From contig CAVYPM010000017.1 in assembly GCA_963770375.1 (NCBI GenBank), forward strand, positions 248,001 through 312,000: DNA of 64,000 nucleotides, written 5' to 3'. This document shows, one piece after another, positions 8,402-17,368 of this stretch. Both the position numbers and the translations under genes were made by a program. The notes below the pieces were generated by a model that saw nothing but the letters and a program-made list of their open reading frames with translations, searched no databases and was not told the DNA's origin. Source of the stretch: DASVBE01 sp963770375. Its GTDB lineage: Bacteria > Actinomycetota > Actinomycetes > Streptosporangiales > Streptosporangiaceae. The stretch's first letter is position 1; every line of letters starts with the position of its first letter.

Positions 8402-9016
8402 GTGTTCAAGCGACGTAGCGAGCAGCTCGCCGACGTACCGGCGGCTGACCCGGCTGACCAGGCCAGCGGCGAGGACGAGGCCCCCGGGGCCGTCCCCCGC
8501 AACATGACCGCGGCCAAGGGCCTGCCCACGCCCAAGCGCAGCGAGGCGGAGAAGCGCCGCCGGCAGCCCTACTCGGCACCGGCCGACCGCAAGGCCGCGG
8601 TAGCCCAGTCCCGCTCCCAGGGCCGGACCGAGCGGACCAAGCGGTACGAGGCCATGCGGCGCGGCGAGAACTGGGCCCTGCCGGCCAAGGACCGCGGCCC
8701 GGTCCGCGCGCTGGCCAGGGACGTCGTCGACTCCCGCCGCCGGGTCAGCGAGTTCTACATGTACATCGTCGGCGCGCTGGTGGTGCTGCTGTTCATCCCG
8801 CAGCTGCGCACGATCGTGGACTACGTCGTGCTCGCCGTGATCTTCGTCATGCTGATCGAGGCGATGTTCCTCGGCCGCCACGTGCGCAAGCTGGCCGCGC
8901 AGCGGTTCCCCGGCGAGCGGACCAAGGGCCTGACCGTGTACTCCGCGCTGCGCGCCATGCAGATCCGCGCGCTGCGCAACCCCAAGCCGCGGGTCAAGGC
9001 CGGCGACCAGGTCTGA
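8402..9016 (+). CDS. DUF3043 membrane protein
   Basis: About 204 residues. The N-terminal half is hydrophilic and basic with the DUF3043 motif KGLPTPKRSEAEKRRRQP (about 37-56). Two adjoining hydrophobic helices (about 120-155) carry MYIVGALVVLLFIPQ and VVLAVIFVMLIEAMFLG, followed by RHVRKLAAQRFP. The family is confined to actinobacteria and has no known function. A GTG at 8396 is possible, but the GTG at 8402 sits 6 bases after TAGGCT, suggesting leaderless translation from there. Confidence 0.85.
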   Translation: MFKRRSEQLADVPAADPADQASGEDEAPGAVPRNMTAAKGLPTPKRSEAEKRRRQPYSAPADRKAAVAQSRSQGRTERTKRYEAMRRGENWALPAKDRGPVRALARDVVDSRRRVSEFYMYIVGALVVLLFIPQLRTIVDYVVLAVIFVMLIEAMFLGRHVRKLAAQRFPGERTKGLTVYSALRAMQIRALRNPKPRVKAGDQV

Positions 9017-9073
9017 GCGAGCGGTCGGCGGGTGGGCGGCCGGCCTGGCTCTGGCCTGTGCTGGGATGGCCGT

Positions 9074-9079
9074 TAAGGT
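9074..9079 (+). promoter_or_regulatory. Candidate -10 box of a leaderless promoter (aldo/keto reductase)
   Basis: TAAGGT, a TANNNT hexamer, ends 7 bases before the ATG at 9087. No Shine-Dalgarno sequence is at the right distance, so the transcript probably begins at the start codon. Confidence 0.45.
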
Positions 9080-9086
9080 CAGCGGC

Positions 9087-10085
9087 ATGGAACACCGTCA
9101 TCTCGGCCGCAGCGGCCTGAAGGTCAGTGAGATCGCCTACGGCAACTGGATTACGCACGGCTCGCAGGTCGAGGAGGACGCGGCCAAGGCGTGCGTGGCC
9201 GCGGCCCTGGACGTGGGCATCACCAGCTTCGACACCGCGGACGTGTACGCGGGCACCAAGGCCGAGGCGGTGCTCGGCCGGGCCCTGCACGGGGTGCGCC
9301 GCGAGTCGGTCGAGATCTTCACCAAGGTGTTCTGGCCGACCGGTCCTGGCGTGAACGACCGCGGGCTGTCCCGCAAGCACATCATGGAGTCCGCGCACGC
9401 CTCGCTGCGCCGCCTGCAGACCGACTACATCGACCTGTACCAGGCGCACCGGTTCGACCACGAGACGCCGCTGGAGGAGACCCTCCGGGCCTTCGACGAC
9501 CTGGTCCGGCAGGGCAAGGTGCTGTACATCGGGGTGTCCGAGTGGCGGGCCGAGGAGATCGCCGCGGCGCTGAAGATCGCCGCCGGGATGGGCCTGGACC
9601 GGATCGTGTCCAGCCAGCCGCAGTACAACATGATCTGGCGGGTCATCGAGGCCGAGGTCGTGCCGTTGTGCGAGCGCGAGGGCATCGGGCAGATCGTCTG
9701 GTCGCCGATCGCCCAGGGTGTGCTGGCCGGCAAGTACAAGCCGGGCGCGGAGCGGCCGGCCGGATCCCGGGCCACCGACCCGTCCGGGTCCAACTTCATC
9801 AGCGGCTACCTGACCGACGAGATCCTCACCCGGGTTCAGGAACTGGCCCCGGTCGCCGCCGACGCCGGCCTGAGCATGGCCCAGCTGGCGATCGCGTGGA
9901 CCCTGCAGAACCCCAACGTGTCCGCGGCCATCGTCGGCGCCACCCGGCCCGAGCAGGTCAGGGACAACGCCGGCGCGTCCGGGGTCAAGCTCGGCGCGGA
10001 CATCCTGGAGCGGATCGACGGCATCCTGGGCCCGGTCATCCAGACCGACCCCGGCCGCACCGTCAGCCCGCCCCGCCGCCCCTGA
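9087..10085 (+). CDS. Aldo/keto reductase, Kv-beta-like
   Basis: 332-residue NADPH-dependent oxidoreductase with a TIM barrel. It begins MEHRHLGRSGLKVSEIAYGN. The tetrad is visible: Asp and Tyr in SFDTADVYAGTKAE (about 52-57), Lys in EIFTKVFW, and His in YQAHRFD. The C-terminal cofactor-binding segment AAIVGATRPEQVRDNAGA is present. Length and the WSPIAQGVLAGKY segment fit the potassium-channel beta subunit-like branch. Substrate unknown. ATG 9087 is preferred over an upstream start at 9066 because of TAAGGT upstream and the family start. Confidence 0.9.
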   Translation: MEHRHLGRSGLKVSEIAYGNWITHGSQVEEDAAKACVAAALDVGITSFDTADVYAGTKAEAVLGRALHGVRRESVEIFTKVFWPTGPGVNDRGLSRKHIMESAHASLRRLQTDYIDLYQAHRFDHETPLEETLRAFDDLVRQGKVLYIGVSEWRAEEIAAALKIAAGMGLDRIVSSQPQYNMIWRVIEAEVVPLCEREGIGQIVWSPIAQGVLAGKYKPGAERPAGSRATDPSGSNFISGYLTDEILTRVQELAPVAADAGLSMAQLAIAWTLQNPNVSAAIVGATRPEQVRDNAGASGVKLGADILERIDGILGPVIQTDPGRTVSPPRRP

Positions 10086-10114
10086 CGCCGCCCCGGCCCC
10101 GGGCGCGCGGCTCT

Positions 10115-10145
10115 TGCGTGCCCCCTCCGTGCGGAGGGCATACTG
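10115..10145. terminator. Hairpin after the aldo/keto reductase gene
   Basis: CCCTCCG-TG-CGGAGGG forms a perfect 7-bp stem about 35 bases past the stop. There is no T run after it, so it is only a possible terminator. Confidence 0.35.
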
Positions 10146-10242
10146 AGGTCATATCGGTTGTCGAGCCAGCCGCGGGCCTGGGCTCGCCTGGCAACGGCGC
10201 GCCACCTCCGGAACGCGGCCTGTTCCCCGGGGGACGAGTGCC

Positions 10243-11271
10243 ATGACCAGCACGCTGGCAACCGGTCAGGAGCAATCTGCTGCTGGCCGCGCCGAATGGG
10301 CGGCAGGCGGCGGCCTGCCGGACCGGTTCCGCATCGATATCAGCGACCTCGGCGAGGCCTGTGATCTCATCACGCGGGTCTACGGCCCGGTGCGGATCAG
10401 CACCCAGGACAAGACCACCCGGGTCCAGCTGACCGGGCTGGGCGCCGGGCCGCTCCGGCTGGGTCAGACCGACCTGCGGATGACGGTGGACTACCAGGCC
10501 GCCCCGGCCAGCCGGGTGCTGATCGGCTACGTCGTGGCGGGCGTGGTCCGGCGGCAGGCAGCGGGCCAGGCGGCGGTGCTGGGCCCGGGCGACGTGGCGG
10601 TGCTGAAGCAGCCGGGCCAGGCGTACTGGGGGCGGTCCGAGAGCGCCTGTGTCCGCATTGTCAGCTTCGAGTCGTCGGTGCTGGACGAGGTCGCGGACGG
10701 GCTGCCCGACCGCGCCCCGGTCCCGGTCCGGTTCACCGGCATGACCGCCGTGTCGGCCGCGGCCGCCAAGCGCCTGCGGTCCGCCGTGGACTTCGCCTGG
10801 GACCTGGTGGCCGGCAACCCTGCGGCCGCGGACCAGCCGCTGGTCACCGGCAGCACCGCCCGGCTGCTCGCGGCCGCCGCCCTGAGCACCTTCCCGAACA
10901 CCGCCACGGCCGAGCCGACCCGGGGCGACCGCCACGACGCCAGCCCCGGCACGCTGAACCGGGCCATCGAGTTCATCGAGGAGCACGCCGGGGCCGACCT
11001 GAGCGCGGCGGACATCGCCGCGGCCGCGAACGTCAGCATCCGCGCCGTCCAGCTGGCCTTCCGCCGTGAGCTCGGCGTCACGCCGCTGGGCTATCTGCGC
11101 CGGGTCCGGCTGGAGCGGGCGCACCGGGACCTGCTGGCCGGCGGGCTGGCCGGGCCGACCGTCACCGCCGTCTCGGTCCGCTGGGGGTTCTCCAGCTCGA
11201 GCCGGTTCGCCGCGTACTACCGCGAGGCCTTCGGCGTACCCCCGAGTTACACCAGGGAGCAGGCCCGCTGA
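10243..11271 (+). CDS. AraC-family transcriptional regulator with a cupin-like sensor domain
   Basis: 342 residues. The N-terminal ~210 residues resemble the AraC-binding-like domain family (DUF6597/AraC_binding_2 type, with VLGPGDVAVLKQPGQAYWG). The C-terminal 100 residues hold two helix-turn-helix motifs: AADIAAAANVSIRAVQLAFRRELG and TVTAVSVRWGFSSSSRFAAYYREAFG, ending GVPPSYTR. The target genes are unknown; the nearest candidate is the aldo/keto reductase just upstream. ATG 10243 has a GGGGGACGAG ribosome site. Confidence 0.9.
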   Translation: MTSTLATGQEQSAAGRAEWAAGGGLPDRFRIDISDLGEACDLITRVYGPVRISTQDKTTRVQLTGLGAGPLRLGQTDLRMTVDYQAAPASRVLIGYVVAGVVRRQAAGQAAVLGPGDVAVLKQPGQAYWGRSESACVRIVSFESSVLDEVADGLPDRAPVPVRFTGMTAVSAAAAKRLRSAVDFAWDLVAGNPAAADQPLVTGSTARLLAAAALSTFPNTATAEPTRGDRHDASPGTLNRAIEFIEEHAGADLSAADIAAAANVSIRAVQLAFRRELGVTPLGYLRRVRLERAHRDLLAGGLAGPTVTAVSVRWGFSSSSRFAAYYREAFGVPPSYTREQAR

Positions 11272-11302
11272 GCACGCGCGGCCGGCTGGCGCCGCGGAGC
11301 CG

Positions 11303-11512
11303 TCAGCCGGCCGGGTGCAGGCTCATCGGGCCGTATATCTTCTCGCCGTCGTCCAGCAGGGTGACCTGGTCCACGCCCGCGTCCAGCAGGCTGCGCCAGT
11401 GCTCCCCGATCCAGCTCTCCGCGTCGCCCTGGCTGCCGAAGGTCTCCTTCGGCAGGCCACGGGACGCCAGCACGGTTCCGTCCTGCTGCTCCAGCTGCCA
11501 GCTCCAGGTCAC
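11303..11512 (-). CDS. Small conserved actinobacterial protein of unknown function
   Basis: 69 residues starting VTWSWQLEQQDGTV, with DAESWIGEHWRSLLDAGVDQ in the centre and IYGPMSLHPAG at the end. The Trp-rich start and the YGPM.L end recur in short hypothetical proteins of actinomycetes. No membrane segment or known domain. GTG 11512 follows GAAGGA at 8 bases; the longer open frame upstream (to 11668) is low-complexity and overlaps the divergent gene. Confidence 0.7.
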   Translation of the reverse strand: MTWSWQLEQQDGTVLASRGLPKETFGSQGDAESWIGEHWRSLLDAGVDQVTLLDDGEKIYGPMSLHPAG

Positions 11513-11645
11513 TGCGGCATCCTTCCCCTGCGTGCCGTTCCGGTCCCGGGCCTGCCCGGCGGGGCCGGCCCGGCTGACGACACTAGTCCACCACCCGCCC
11601 GCCCCTCGTTGACCGGGGCCGGCGGGCGTGCTGGACTCCGCTGCC

Positions 11646-12743
11646 ATGGACGTTGAGCTGGCGGGCACGGCGGGCCCGGCGGGCTGGCCGCGGCCGGGCT
11701 GCCGGTGCGCGTGCTGCGGGCGCGGGCGGGCGGCCGGGCGGTCCCGGCGGCCCGCCGGGGCCGTCCTGGACGGCGTGCTGCGGATCGGCCCGGACGGGCC
11801 GGCGCCCGGCGGGGCGCCGCCTGGCTACCGGGTCAGCGCGCTGCCCGGCGGCTGGGAGGTCACCGCGCCGGACGGCGGCCGGCTGCTGGCCGCCGCGGGC
11901 CCGGGCGCGGTCCCGGTGCCGCCGGACGGCGCCGTGCCCTACGGCGTGCTGCTGCTCGACCTGGCCGGGCACCCGTTCCAGCTCGGCGAGCTGGCCCGGC
12001 GCGGGCTGATCGCCCCCGGCGCGCAGGTTGCCGCGTGGTTCACGGACGACCGGATCAGCTCGGAGGCCGAGCTGGCCCGGCGCTGCGCGCTGTGGGGCGC
12101 GACCGCGCCCTCAGACGGCACCCGGCTGGCGTCGCCGCGCCCCGCCCCGGCTCCGGCCGCAGGTCCCGCGACGGCCCCAGGTCCCGTGCCGCTCCCGGCC
12201 CGCACGCTGGTCCTCGGCGGCGCCCGGTCCGGCAAGTCGGCCGAGGCCGAGCTGCGGCTGGCCGCCGAGCCGGCCGTGACCTACCTGGCCACCGGGCCCG
12301 TGCCCGACCCGGACGCCGACCCGGACTGGGCCCGGCGGGTCGCCGCGCACCAGGCCCGGCGGCCCGCTCACTGGGCGACGGCCGAGACCCGGGATGCGGC
12401 CCGTGCCCTCCGTAATCCGGGAAACCTGGCGATCCTCTGGGACGGGGCCGGAACCTGGCTGACGGCGGTGCTCGACGAGAGCGGCTGCTGGGACCAGCCC
12501 GCGCCGCGGCCCGGCTGGGCGGGCCGGGTCGCCGCCGCGGTGGACGAACTGGTGAGCGCGTGGCGGCAGGCCCCGGGCCGGGTCGTCGCGGTCAGTGACG
12601 AAGCGGGCAGCGGCGTGATCCCCGCCACCGCCGCCGGGCGGTTGTTCCGCGACCAGCTCGGCCTGCTGAACCAGCGGCTGGCGGCAGAATCCGAGGAAGC
12701 CGTACTGGTCGTGGCGGGCCGGGTGATCACGCTGCCGGGGTGA
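11646..12743 (+). CDS. cobU: Adenosylcobinamide kinase / guanylyltransferase with a degenerate N-terminal metallo-beta-lactamase-like domain
   Basis: About 365 residues. Residues ~190-365 are CobU: P-loop GGARSGKS, then VTYLATGP, AAHQARRPAHW (the GMP-accepting His) and ILWDGAGTWL. CobU phosphorylates and guanylylates adenosylcobinamide in B12 nucleotide loop assembly. The N-terminal ~165 residues begin GWPRPGCRCACC, like the metallo-hydrolase domain often fused to CobU in actinomycetes, but the HxHxDH metal site is absent and the domain is short. B12 is relevant to NrdJ at 39.8 kb. ATG 11646 is preferred to 11628 by family alignment. Confidence 0.85.
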   Translation: MDVELAGTAGPAGWPRPGCRCACCGRGRAAGRSRRPAGAVLDGVLRIGPDGPAPGGAPPGYRVSALPGGWEVTAPDGGRLLAAAGPGAVPVPPDGAVPYGVLLLDLAGHPFQLGELARRGLIAPGAQVAAWFTDDRISSEAELARRCALWGATAPSDGTRLASPRPAPAPAAGPATAPGPVPLPARTLVLGGARSGKSAEAELRLAAEPAVTYLATGPVPDPDADPDWARRVAAHQARRPAHWATAETRDAARALRNPGNLAILWDGAGTWLTAVLDESGCWDQPAPRPGWAGRVAAAVDELVSAWRQAPGRVVAVSDEAGSGVIPATAAGRLFRDQLGLLNQRLAAESEEAVLVVAGRVITLPG

Positions 12744-12853
12744 CGGTGCGCGACCAGACGGCCAAACCGGCCGCCCGCGGGGCGGTAATAACGGCCCAAC
12801 CCGGATTCCGGTCGCGAACGGCACGAGAGGAACGCCGCGAACCTGTTAAGTTC

Positions 12854-12859
12854 TACGAT
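12854..12859 (+). promoter_or_regulatory. Possible -10 box upstream of the PfkB kinase
   Basis: TACGAT in the relatively AT-rich stretch GTTAAGTTCTACGATTAGC. It is 70 bases before the ATG at 12929. No convincing -35 is seen. Confidence 0.3.
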
Positions 12860-12928
12860 TAGCGGCTGAGCCTGCGCGCGCAGCGCCGGGCTTCCGGCCA
12901 GCCCCGGGAACAAGGGTGGTGGCGGCAC

Positions 12929-13822
12929 ATGACTCGCGTTGTCGTCGTTGGCGACCTCATGACGGACACGGTCGCGCATGCTCACCTGCCGCTGGCCAAG
13001 GGCAGTGACACCCCGGCCACGGTGACCATGCACGGCGGCGGCTCCGGCGCCAACATCGCGGCCTGGCTGGCCGTGGACGGCTCCGAGGTGGCGTTCGTCG
13101 GCCGCCGCGGCGCCGACATCGCCGGCCGCAACCGCGACATGGAGCTGATGGGCTACGGCGTTGACGCCCGGCTGGTGATGGACCCCGAGCGGCCGACCGG
13201 GACCTGCGTGGTGATGGTCACCCACAAGGGCGACCACACGATGATGTCCGACCCGGGCGCGAACTCCGCGCTGTCCCCCGACGACCTGCCGCAGGACCTG
13301 TTCGTGCCCGGCAGCCACCTGCACGTGTCCGGGTACACGCTGCTCAACGAGCGGTCAAGGAACGCCGCGCTGGCCGCCTTCGACCTCGGCCGCCGGGCGG
13401 GGATGTCGATCTCGGTGGACGGCGCGTCGGCCGCTCCGCTCGAGCGGGTCGGGGCCGAGCCCTTCCTGCAGCTGACGAACGGCGCGACGCTGCTGTTCGT
13501 GAACGGCGCCCAGGCCCGGGTGATCACCGGCCGGGACGACCCGGAGCAGGCCGCCCGCGTGCTGAACGCCTGGTATCCGCAGGTCGTGCTCAAGCTCGGC
13601 CCGAACGGCGCACAGTTTTACGCCAACGGGCGCCCTGACCCGGTCCGGGTGCCTCCCCCGCCGATCGAGCGGGTAGTCGACGGCACCGGCGCGGGCGACG
13701 CGTTCTGCGCCGGCTTCCTGCCCGCCTGGCTGGACAAGAAGCCGCCGCACGAGGCCCTGTCGGCCGGCTGCCGGCTGGCCGCCCAGGCGCTCGGCATGGT
13801 CGGCGCCCGCCCGGCGCTGTAA
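12929..13822 (+). CDS. PfkB-family carbohydrate/nucleoside kinase
   Basis: 297 residues of the ribokinase fold. The first PfkB signature region is HGGGSGANIAAWLA (about 34-47), and the second is VDGTGAGDAFCAGFLPAW (about 250-267) with the catalytic Asp and anion hole. The substrate is not evident; ribokinase- or adenosine-kinase-like sugars are possible. ATG 12929 agrees with the family start TRVVVVGDLMTD. A copy of the dispersed repeat begins right after its stop. Confidence 0.85.
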   Translation: MTRVVVVGDLMTDTVAHAHLPLAKGSDTPATVTMHGGGSGANIAAWLAVDGSEVAFVGRRGADIAGRNRDMELMGYGVDARLVMDPERPTGTCVVMVTHKGDHTMMSDPGANSALSPDDLPQDLFVPGSHLHVSGYTLLNERSRNAALAAFDLGRRAGMSISVDGASAAPLERVGAEPFLQLTNGATLLFVNGAQARVITGRDDPEQAARVLNAWYPQVVLKLGPNGAQFYANGRPDPVRVPPPPIERVVDGTGAGDAFCAGFLPAWLDKKPPHEALSAGCRLAAQALGMVGARPAL

Positions 13823-13825
13823 TTC

Positions 13826-13934
13826 TGGCTCGCTCCGGGCCGCTAGAGCGCTGCCTTCCCTCCTCGCTCCTCGGCGCTCCTTCGTCGCGCCTCATCGCTC
13901 GTCAGGAAAACAGCGCCGCGGCCCTCCGCTCGCG
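13826..13934 (-). repeat. Dispersed GC-rich repeat, full-length copy after the PfkB gene
   Basis: About 109 bases whose minus strand reads GAGGGCCGCGGCGCTGTTTT, then CTGACGAGCGATGAGGCGCG, then GAAGGAGCGCCGAGGAGCGA. It is near-identical over more than 70 bases to the copy at 26677-26760 and similar to 62223-62393. It starts 3 bases after the TAA stop. Confidence 0.85.
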
Positions 13935-13959
13935 GCCGTCGCCGGCAGCTGCTGCTCGC

Positions 13960-13965
13960 TAGGCT
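13960..13965 (+). promoter_or_regulatory. Candidate -10 box of the SDR gene
   Basis: TAGGCT, 8 bases before the GTG at 13974, with no Shine-Dalgarno sequence between; suggests a leaderless or nearly leaderless transcript. It lies just beyond the dispersed repeat. Confidence 0.45.
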
Positions 13966-13973
13966 CACCGCTC

Positions 13974-14744
13974 GTGGCGTCTGTCTCGGATTACCTCAGC
14001 AGTTTGTTCTCGCTGGACGGCCGGCTGGCGCTGGTCACCGGCGGCAGTTCGGGGATCGGCGAGGGCATCGCGGTGGCGCTGGCCGGGGCCGGCGCCCGGG
14101 TCGTGCTGCTGGCCCGCGACAAGGCGCGGCTGGAAGCGGCGGCGTCCCGGATGGCCGCGGCCGGCTGGGTCAGCGCCGACGCCGCGGACCGGGCCGCGCT
14201 GACCGCCGCCGCGGGCGAGGTCACCGCCCGGTTCGGCGAGCCGGACATCCTGGTCAACGCGGCCGCGGTCAACCTGCGGCCGCCGCTGGGCGAGCAGACC
14301 ACCGCCTCCTGGGACCAGACCATCGAGGCCAACCTGACCGCGCCGTTCCTGCTCGGCCAGGCGTTCGGGCCGCGGATGGCCGCCCGCGGCTGGGGCCGGA
14401 TCATCAACATCACCAGCCAGCAGGCCCACCGGGCGTTCGGCAACAGCGGCGGGTACGGCGCAGCCAAGGGCGGGCTGGCCGCGCTGACCCGGTCCCAGTC
14501 CGAGGCGTGGGCGCCGCACGGGGTGTGCGCCAACGCGCTGGCCCCCGGGTTCGTGATCACCCCGCTGACCGCCGAGGTGTCCGCCGACCCGGTCCGGGTG
14601 GCCGCGTACGCCGCCAGGACCCACGTCGGCCGCAACGGGCTGCCCGCGGACTTCGCCGGGGCCGCGGTGCTGCTGGCCAGCCCGGCCAGCGGGTACGTGA
14701 CCGGGCAGATGATCTGCGTGGACGGCGGTTTCTCGGTCAGCTGA
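13974..14744 (+). CDS. Short-chain dehydrogenase/reductase, 3-ketoacyl reductase-like
   Basis: 256-residue classical SDR. Cofactor motif TGGSSGIGEGIA (about 22-33), NAAAV after strand 4, catalytic Ser in INITSQQA and the YGAAK pair (about 159-163) of the Tyr-x3-Lys motif. It resembles gluconate 5-dehydrogenase or 3-oxoacyl-ACP reductase homologs (SWDQTIEANLTAPFLLGQA), but the substrate cannot be assigned. It ends with ASGYVTGQMICVDGGFS, as usual. Confidence 0.9.
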   Translation: MASVSDYLSSLFSLDGRLALVTGGSSGIGEGIAVALAGAGARVVLLARDKARLEAAASRMAAAGWVSADAADRAALTAAAGEVTARFGEPDILVNAAAVNLRPPLGEQTTASWDQTIEANLTAPFLLGQAFGPRMAARGWGRIINITSQQAHRAFGNSGGYGAAKGGLAALTRSQSEAWAPHGVCANALAPGFVITPLTAEVSADPVRVAAYAARTHVGRNGLPADFAGAAVLLASPASGYVTGQMICVDGGFSVS

Positions 14745-14794
14745 GCCGCGCGGCGCGGGCCCGCACGTCAGTAGGTGACGGCACAATATCGGTC

Positions 14795-17348
14795 ATGGCC
14801 AGACGCACCACGACAACCCCGCCGCCCGAGGACTTCGAGGAAAACATCGTCGACATCGATGTGACCGAGGAGATGCGGGGCAGCTACCTCGAGTACGCCT
14901 ACTCGGTCATCTACCAGCGCGCCCTGCCGGACGCCAGGGACGGCCTCAAGCCGGTGCAGCGCCGGATCCTCTACCAGATGAACCAGATGGGCCTGCGGCC
15001 CGACCGCCCGCACGTCAAGTGCGCCCGCGTGGTCGGCGAGGTGATGGGGCGGCTGCACCCGCACGGCGACACGGCCATCTACGACGCGCTGGTCCGGATG
15101 GCGCAGCCGTCCGCGATGCGGCTGCCGCTGATCGACGGGCACGGCAACTTCGGCTCGCTCGACGACGCCCCGGCCGCCATGCGGTACACCGAGGCCCGGC
15201 TGGCCGCGGCGGCCCTGGAGATGACCGCCTCGCTGGACGAGGACACGGTCGAGTTCGTGCCGAACTACGACGGCACCGAGCGGCAGCCCGACGTGCTCCC
15301 CGCGGGCCTGCCGAACCTGCTGGTCAACGGCGCGGCCGGGATCGCGGTCGGGATGGCCACCAGCATGGCCCCGCACAACCTGGGCGAGGTCATCGCCGCC
15401 GCCCGGCACCTGATCCGGCACCCGGACGCGGACCTGGACGCGCTGATGCGCTTCGTGCCCGGCCCGGACCTGCCCACCGGCGGCAAGATCGTCGGCCTGG
15501 ACGGGATCCGCGACGCGTACGCCACCGGGCGGGGTATCTTCCGCACCCGGGCCACCGCGCGGGTGGAGAAGCTCACCCCGCGCAAGACGGGCCTGGTGAT
15601 CACCGAGCTGCCCTACGGGGTCGGGCCGGAGAAGGTGATGTCCCGGATCAAGGACCTGGTCCAGGCCAAGAAGCTGAACGGGATCGCGGACCTGAAGGAC
15701 CTCACCGACCGGCACCACGGGCTGCAGCTGGTCATCGAGCTGCGCAGCGGGTTCGTGCCCGAGGCGGTACTGGACGAGCTGTACCGGCTGACGCCGATGG
15801 AAGAGACGTTCGGCATCAACAACGTCGCGCTGGTGGACGGGCAGCCGCGGCTGCTCGGCCTGCGCGAGCTGCTGCAGATCTACGTCGACCACCGGATCGA
15901 CGTGGTCCGCCGCCGGACCGAGTACCGCCGCACCCGCCGCCAGGACCGGCTGCACCTGGTCGACGGCCTGATCATCGCGCTGCTGAACATCGACGAGGTC
16001 ATCCAGGTCATCCGCACCAGCGACGACGCGGCCGCCGCGCGCGAGCGGCTGATGTCGGTGTTCGACCTGTCCCAGGTCCAGGCCCAGTACATCCTCGACA
16101 CTCCGCTGCGCCGGCTGACCAGGTACGACAAGCTCGAGCTGGAGCGCGAGGGCGGGCAGCTGCGGGCCGAGATCGCCGAGCTGACCGCGATCCTGGAGTC
16201 CGGGACGGCGCTGCGCGAGCTGGTCTCGTCCGAGCTGGCCGACGTGGCCAAGCGGTTCGGCACGCCGCGGCGCACGGTGCTGCTGGAGGCCAGCGGCACG
16301 GCGACCAGGTCCGCCGCGGTGCCCCTGGAGGTGGCCGACGACCCCTGCACCGTGCTGCTGTCCTCGGCCGGCCTGCTGGCCAGGACCGCTGCGTGCTACC
16401 CGCACAGGCCGGCCGCGTCGGGACCACCGGCGCGGCGCCCGAGGGCACGCTGTTCGCTGCGGATCCGGAGGCCGCGGCGCCGGCGCCCAGGCCGGCCCCG
16501 CCGAGGCCGGGCCGAGGTCCGCGCACGACGCGATCGTGTCGGCGGTGCCGGCCACCGCACGCGGCACCGTCGGCGTGGTCACCTCGCTGGGCCGGCTGAT
16601 CCGGCTCAGCGTGCTCGAACTGCCCGCCCTGCCGCCCAGCGCGCACTCCCCCGGCCTGGCCGGCGGCGCGCCGATCGGCGAGTTCGTCGGCACCGAGCCG
16701 GGCGAGACCGTGGTGGCCATCGTCGCGGCCGACGAGGCCGGGGCCGGCCTGGCGCTGGGTACCGCGGCCGGGGTGGTCAAGCGGGTGGCGCCGGACTACC
16801 CGGGCAGCGCCAGCGACTTCGAGGTGATCGCGCTGAAGGACGGCGACCGGGTGGTCGGCGCGGTTCAGCTGGCCAGCGACGCTCAGGACCTGGTGTTCAT
16901 CACCAGCGACGCGCAGCTGCTGCGGTTCGGCGCCAACTCGGTGCGGCCGCAGGGCCGGGCGGCCGGCGGCATGGCCGGCATCCGGCTGGCGGCGCGGGCC
17001 AGCGTGGTCTGGTTCGGCGCGGTCAACCCGGATGACCCGGCAGCCGAGGTAGTCACGGTCGCGGGCCGGTCCGGAGCGCTGCCCGGCACCACGGCGGCCA
17101 CGGTCAAGGTGTCGGCCTACGCGGAGTTCCCGCCCAAGGGCCGGGCCACCGGCGGCGTGCGCTGCCACCGCTTCCTCAAGGGCGAGGACGCGCTGGTGCT
17201 GGCGTGGGCCGGGCCGGGCCCGGCGCGGGGGGCCACGGACGCCGGCACCCCGGTCGAGCTAGGTCCGCCGACCGGCCGCCGTGACGGCTCCGGCGAGCGC
17301 ATCACCCAGCCCCTGGCCGCCATAGGAGGCTCAGCCCCGCCCGCCTGA
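14795..17348 (+). CDS. parC: DNA topoisomerase IV subunit A (frame broken near 16.39-16.53 kb)
   Basis: Type IIA topoisomerase cleavage subunit. Catalytic Tyr in MRYTEARL (131), QRDR HPHGDTAIYDALV with Thr93 and Asp97 at the quinolone positions, and the GyrA-type helical region. The C-terminal beta-pinwheel (LVFITSDAQLLRF, RPQGRAAGGMAG, KGRATGGVRC, RFLKGEDALVLAW) is intact but in another register. The frame is lost after LLSSAGLLARTA (~16,390) and recovered by SAHDAIVSAVPATARG (~16,515). The missing gyrase-type GyrA box and the partner parE at 19.4 kb favour ParC over GyrA. ATG 14795 gives the family start. Confidence 0.9.
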
Positions 17349-17368
17349 GACCTGGGAGGTAGCCCTCG

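Noticed and set aside
12843..12858. SOS box before the PfkB kinase (GAAC...GTTC)
   Set aside because: Spacer between half sites is 7 bases, not 4.
16390..16530. Programmed frameshift in parC
   Set aside because: No slippery sequence plus stimulator is evident and parC homologs are not frameshifted; sequence error is simpler.
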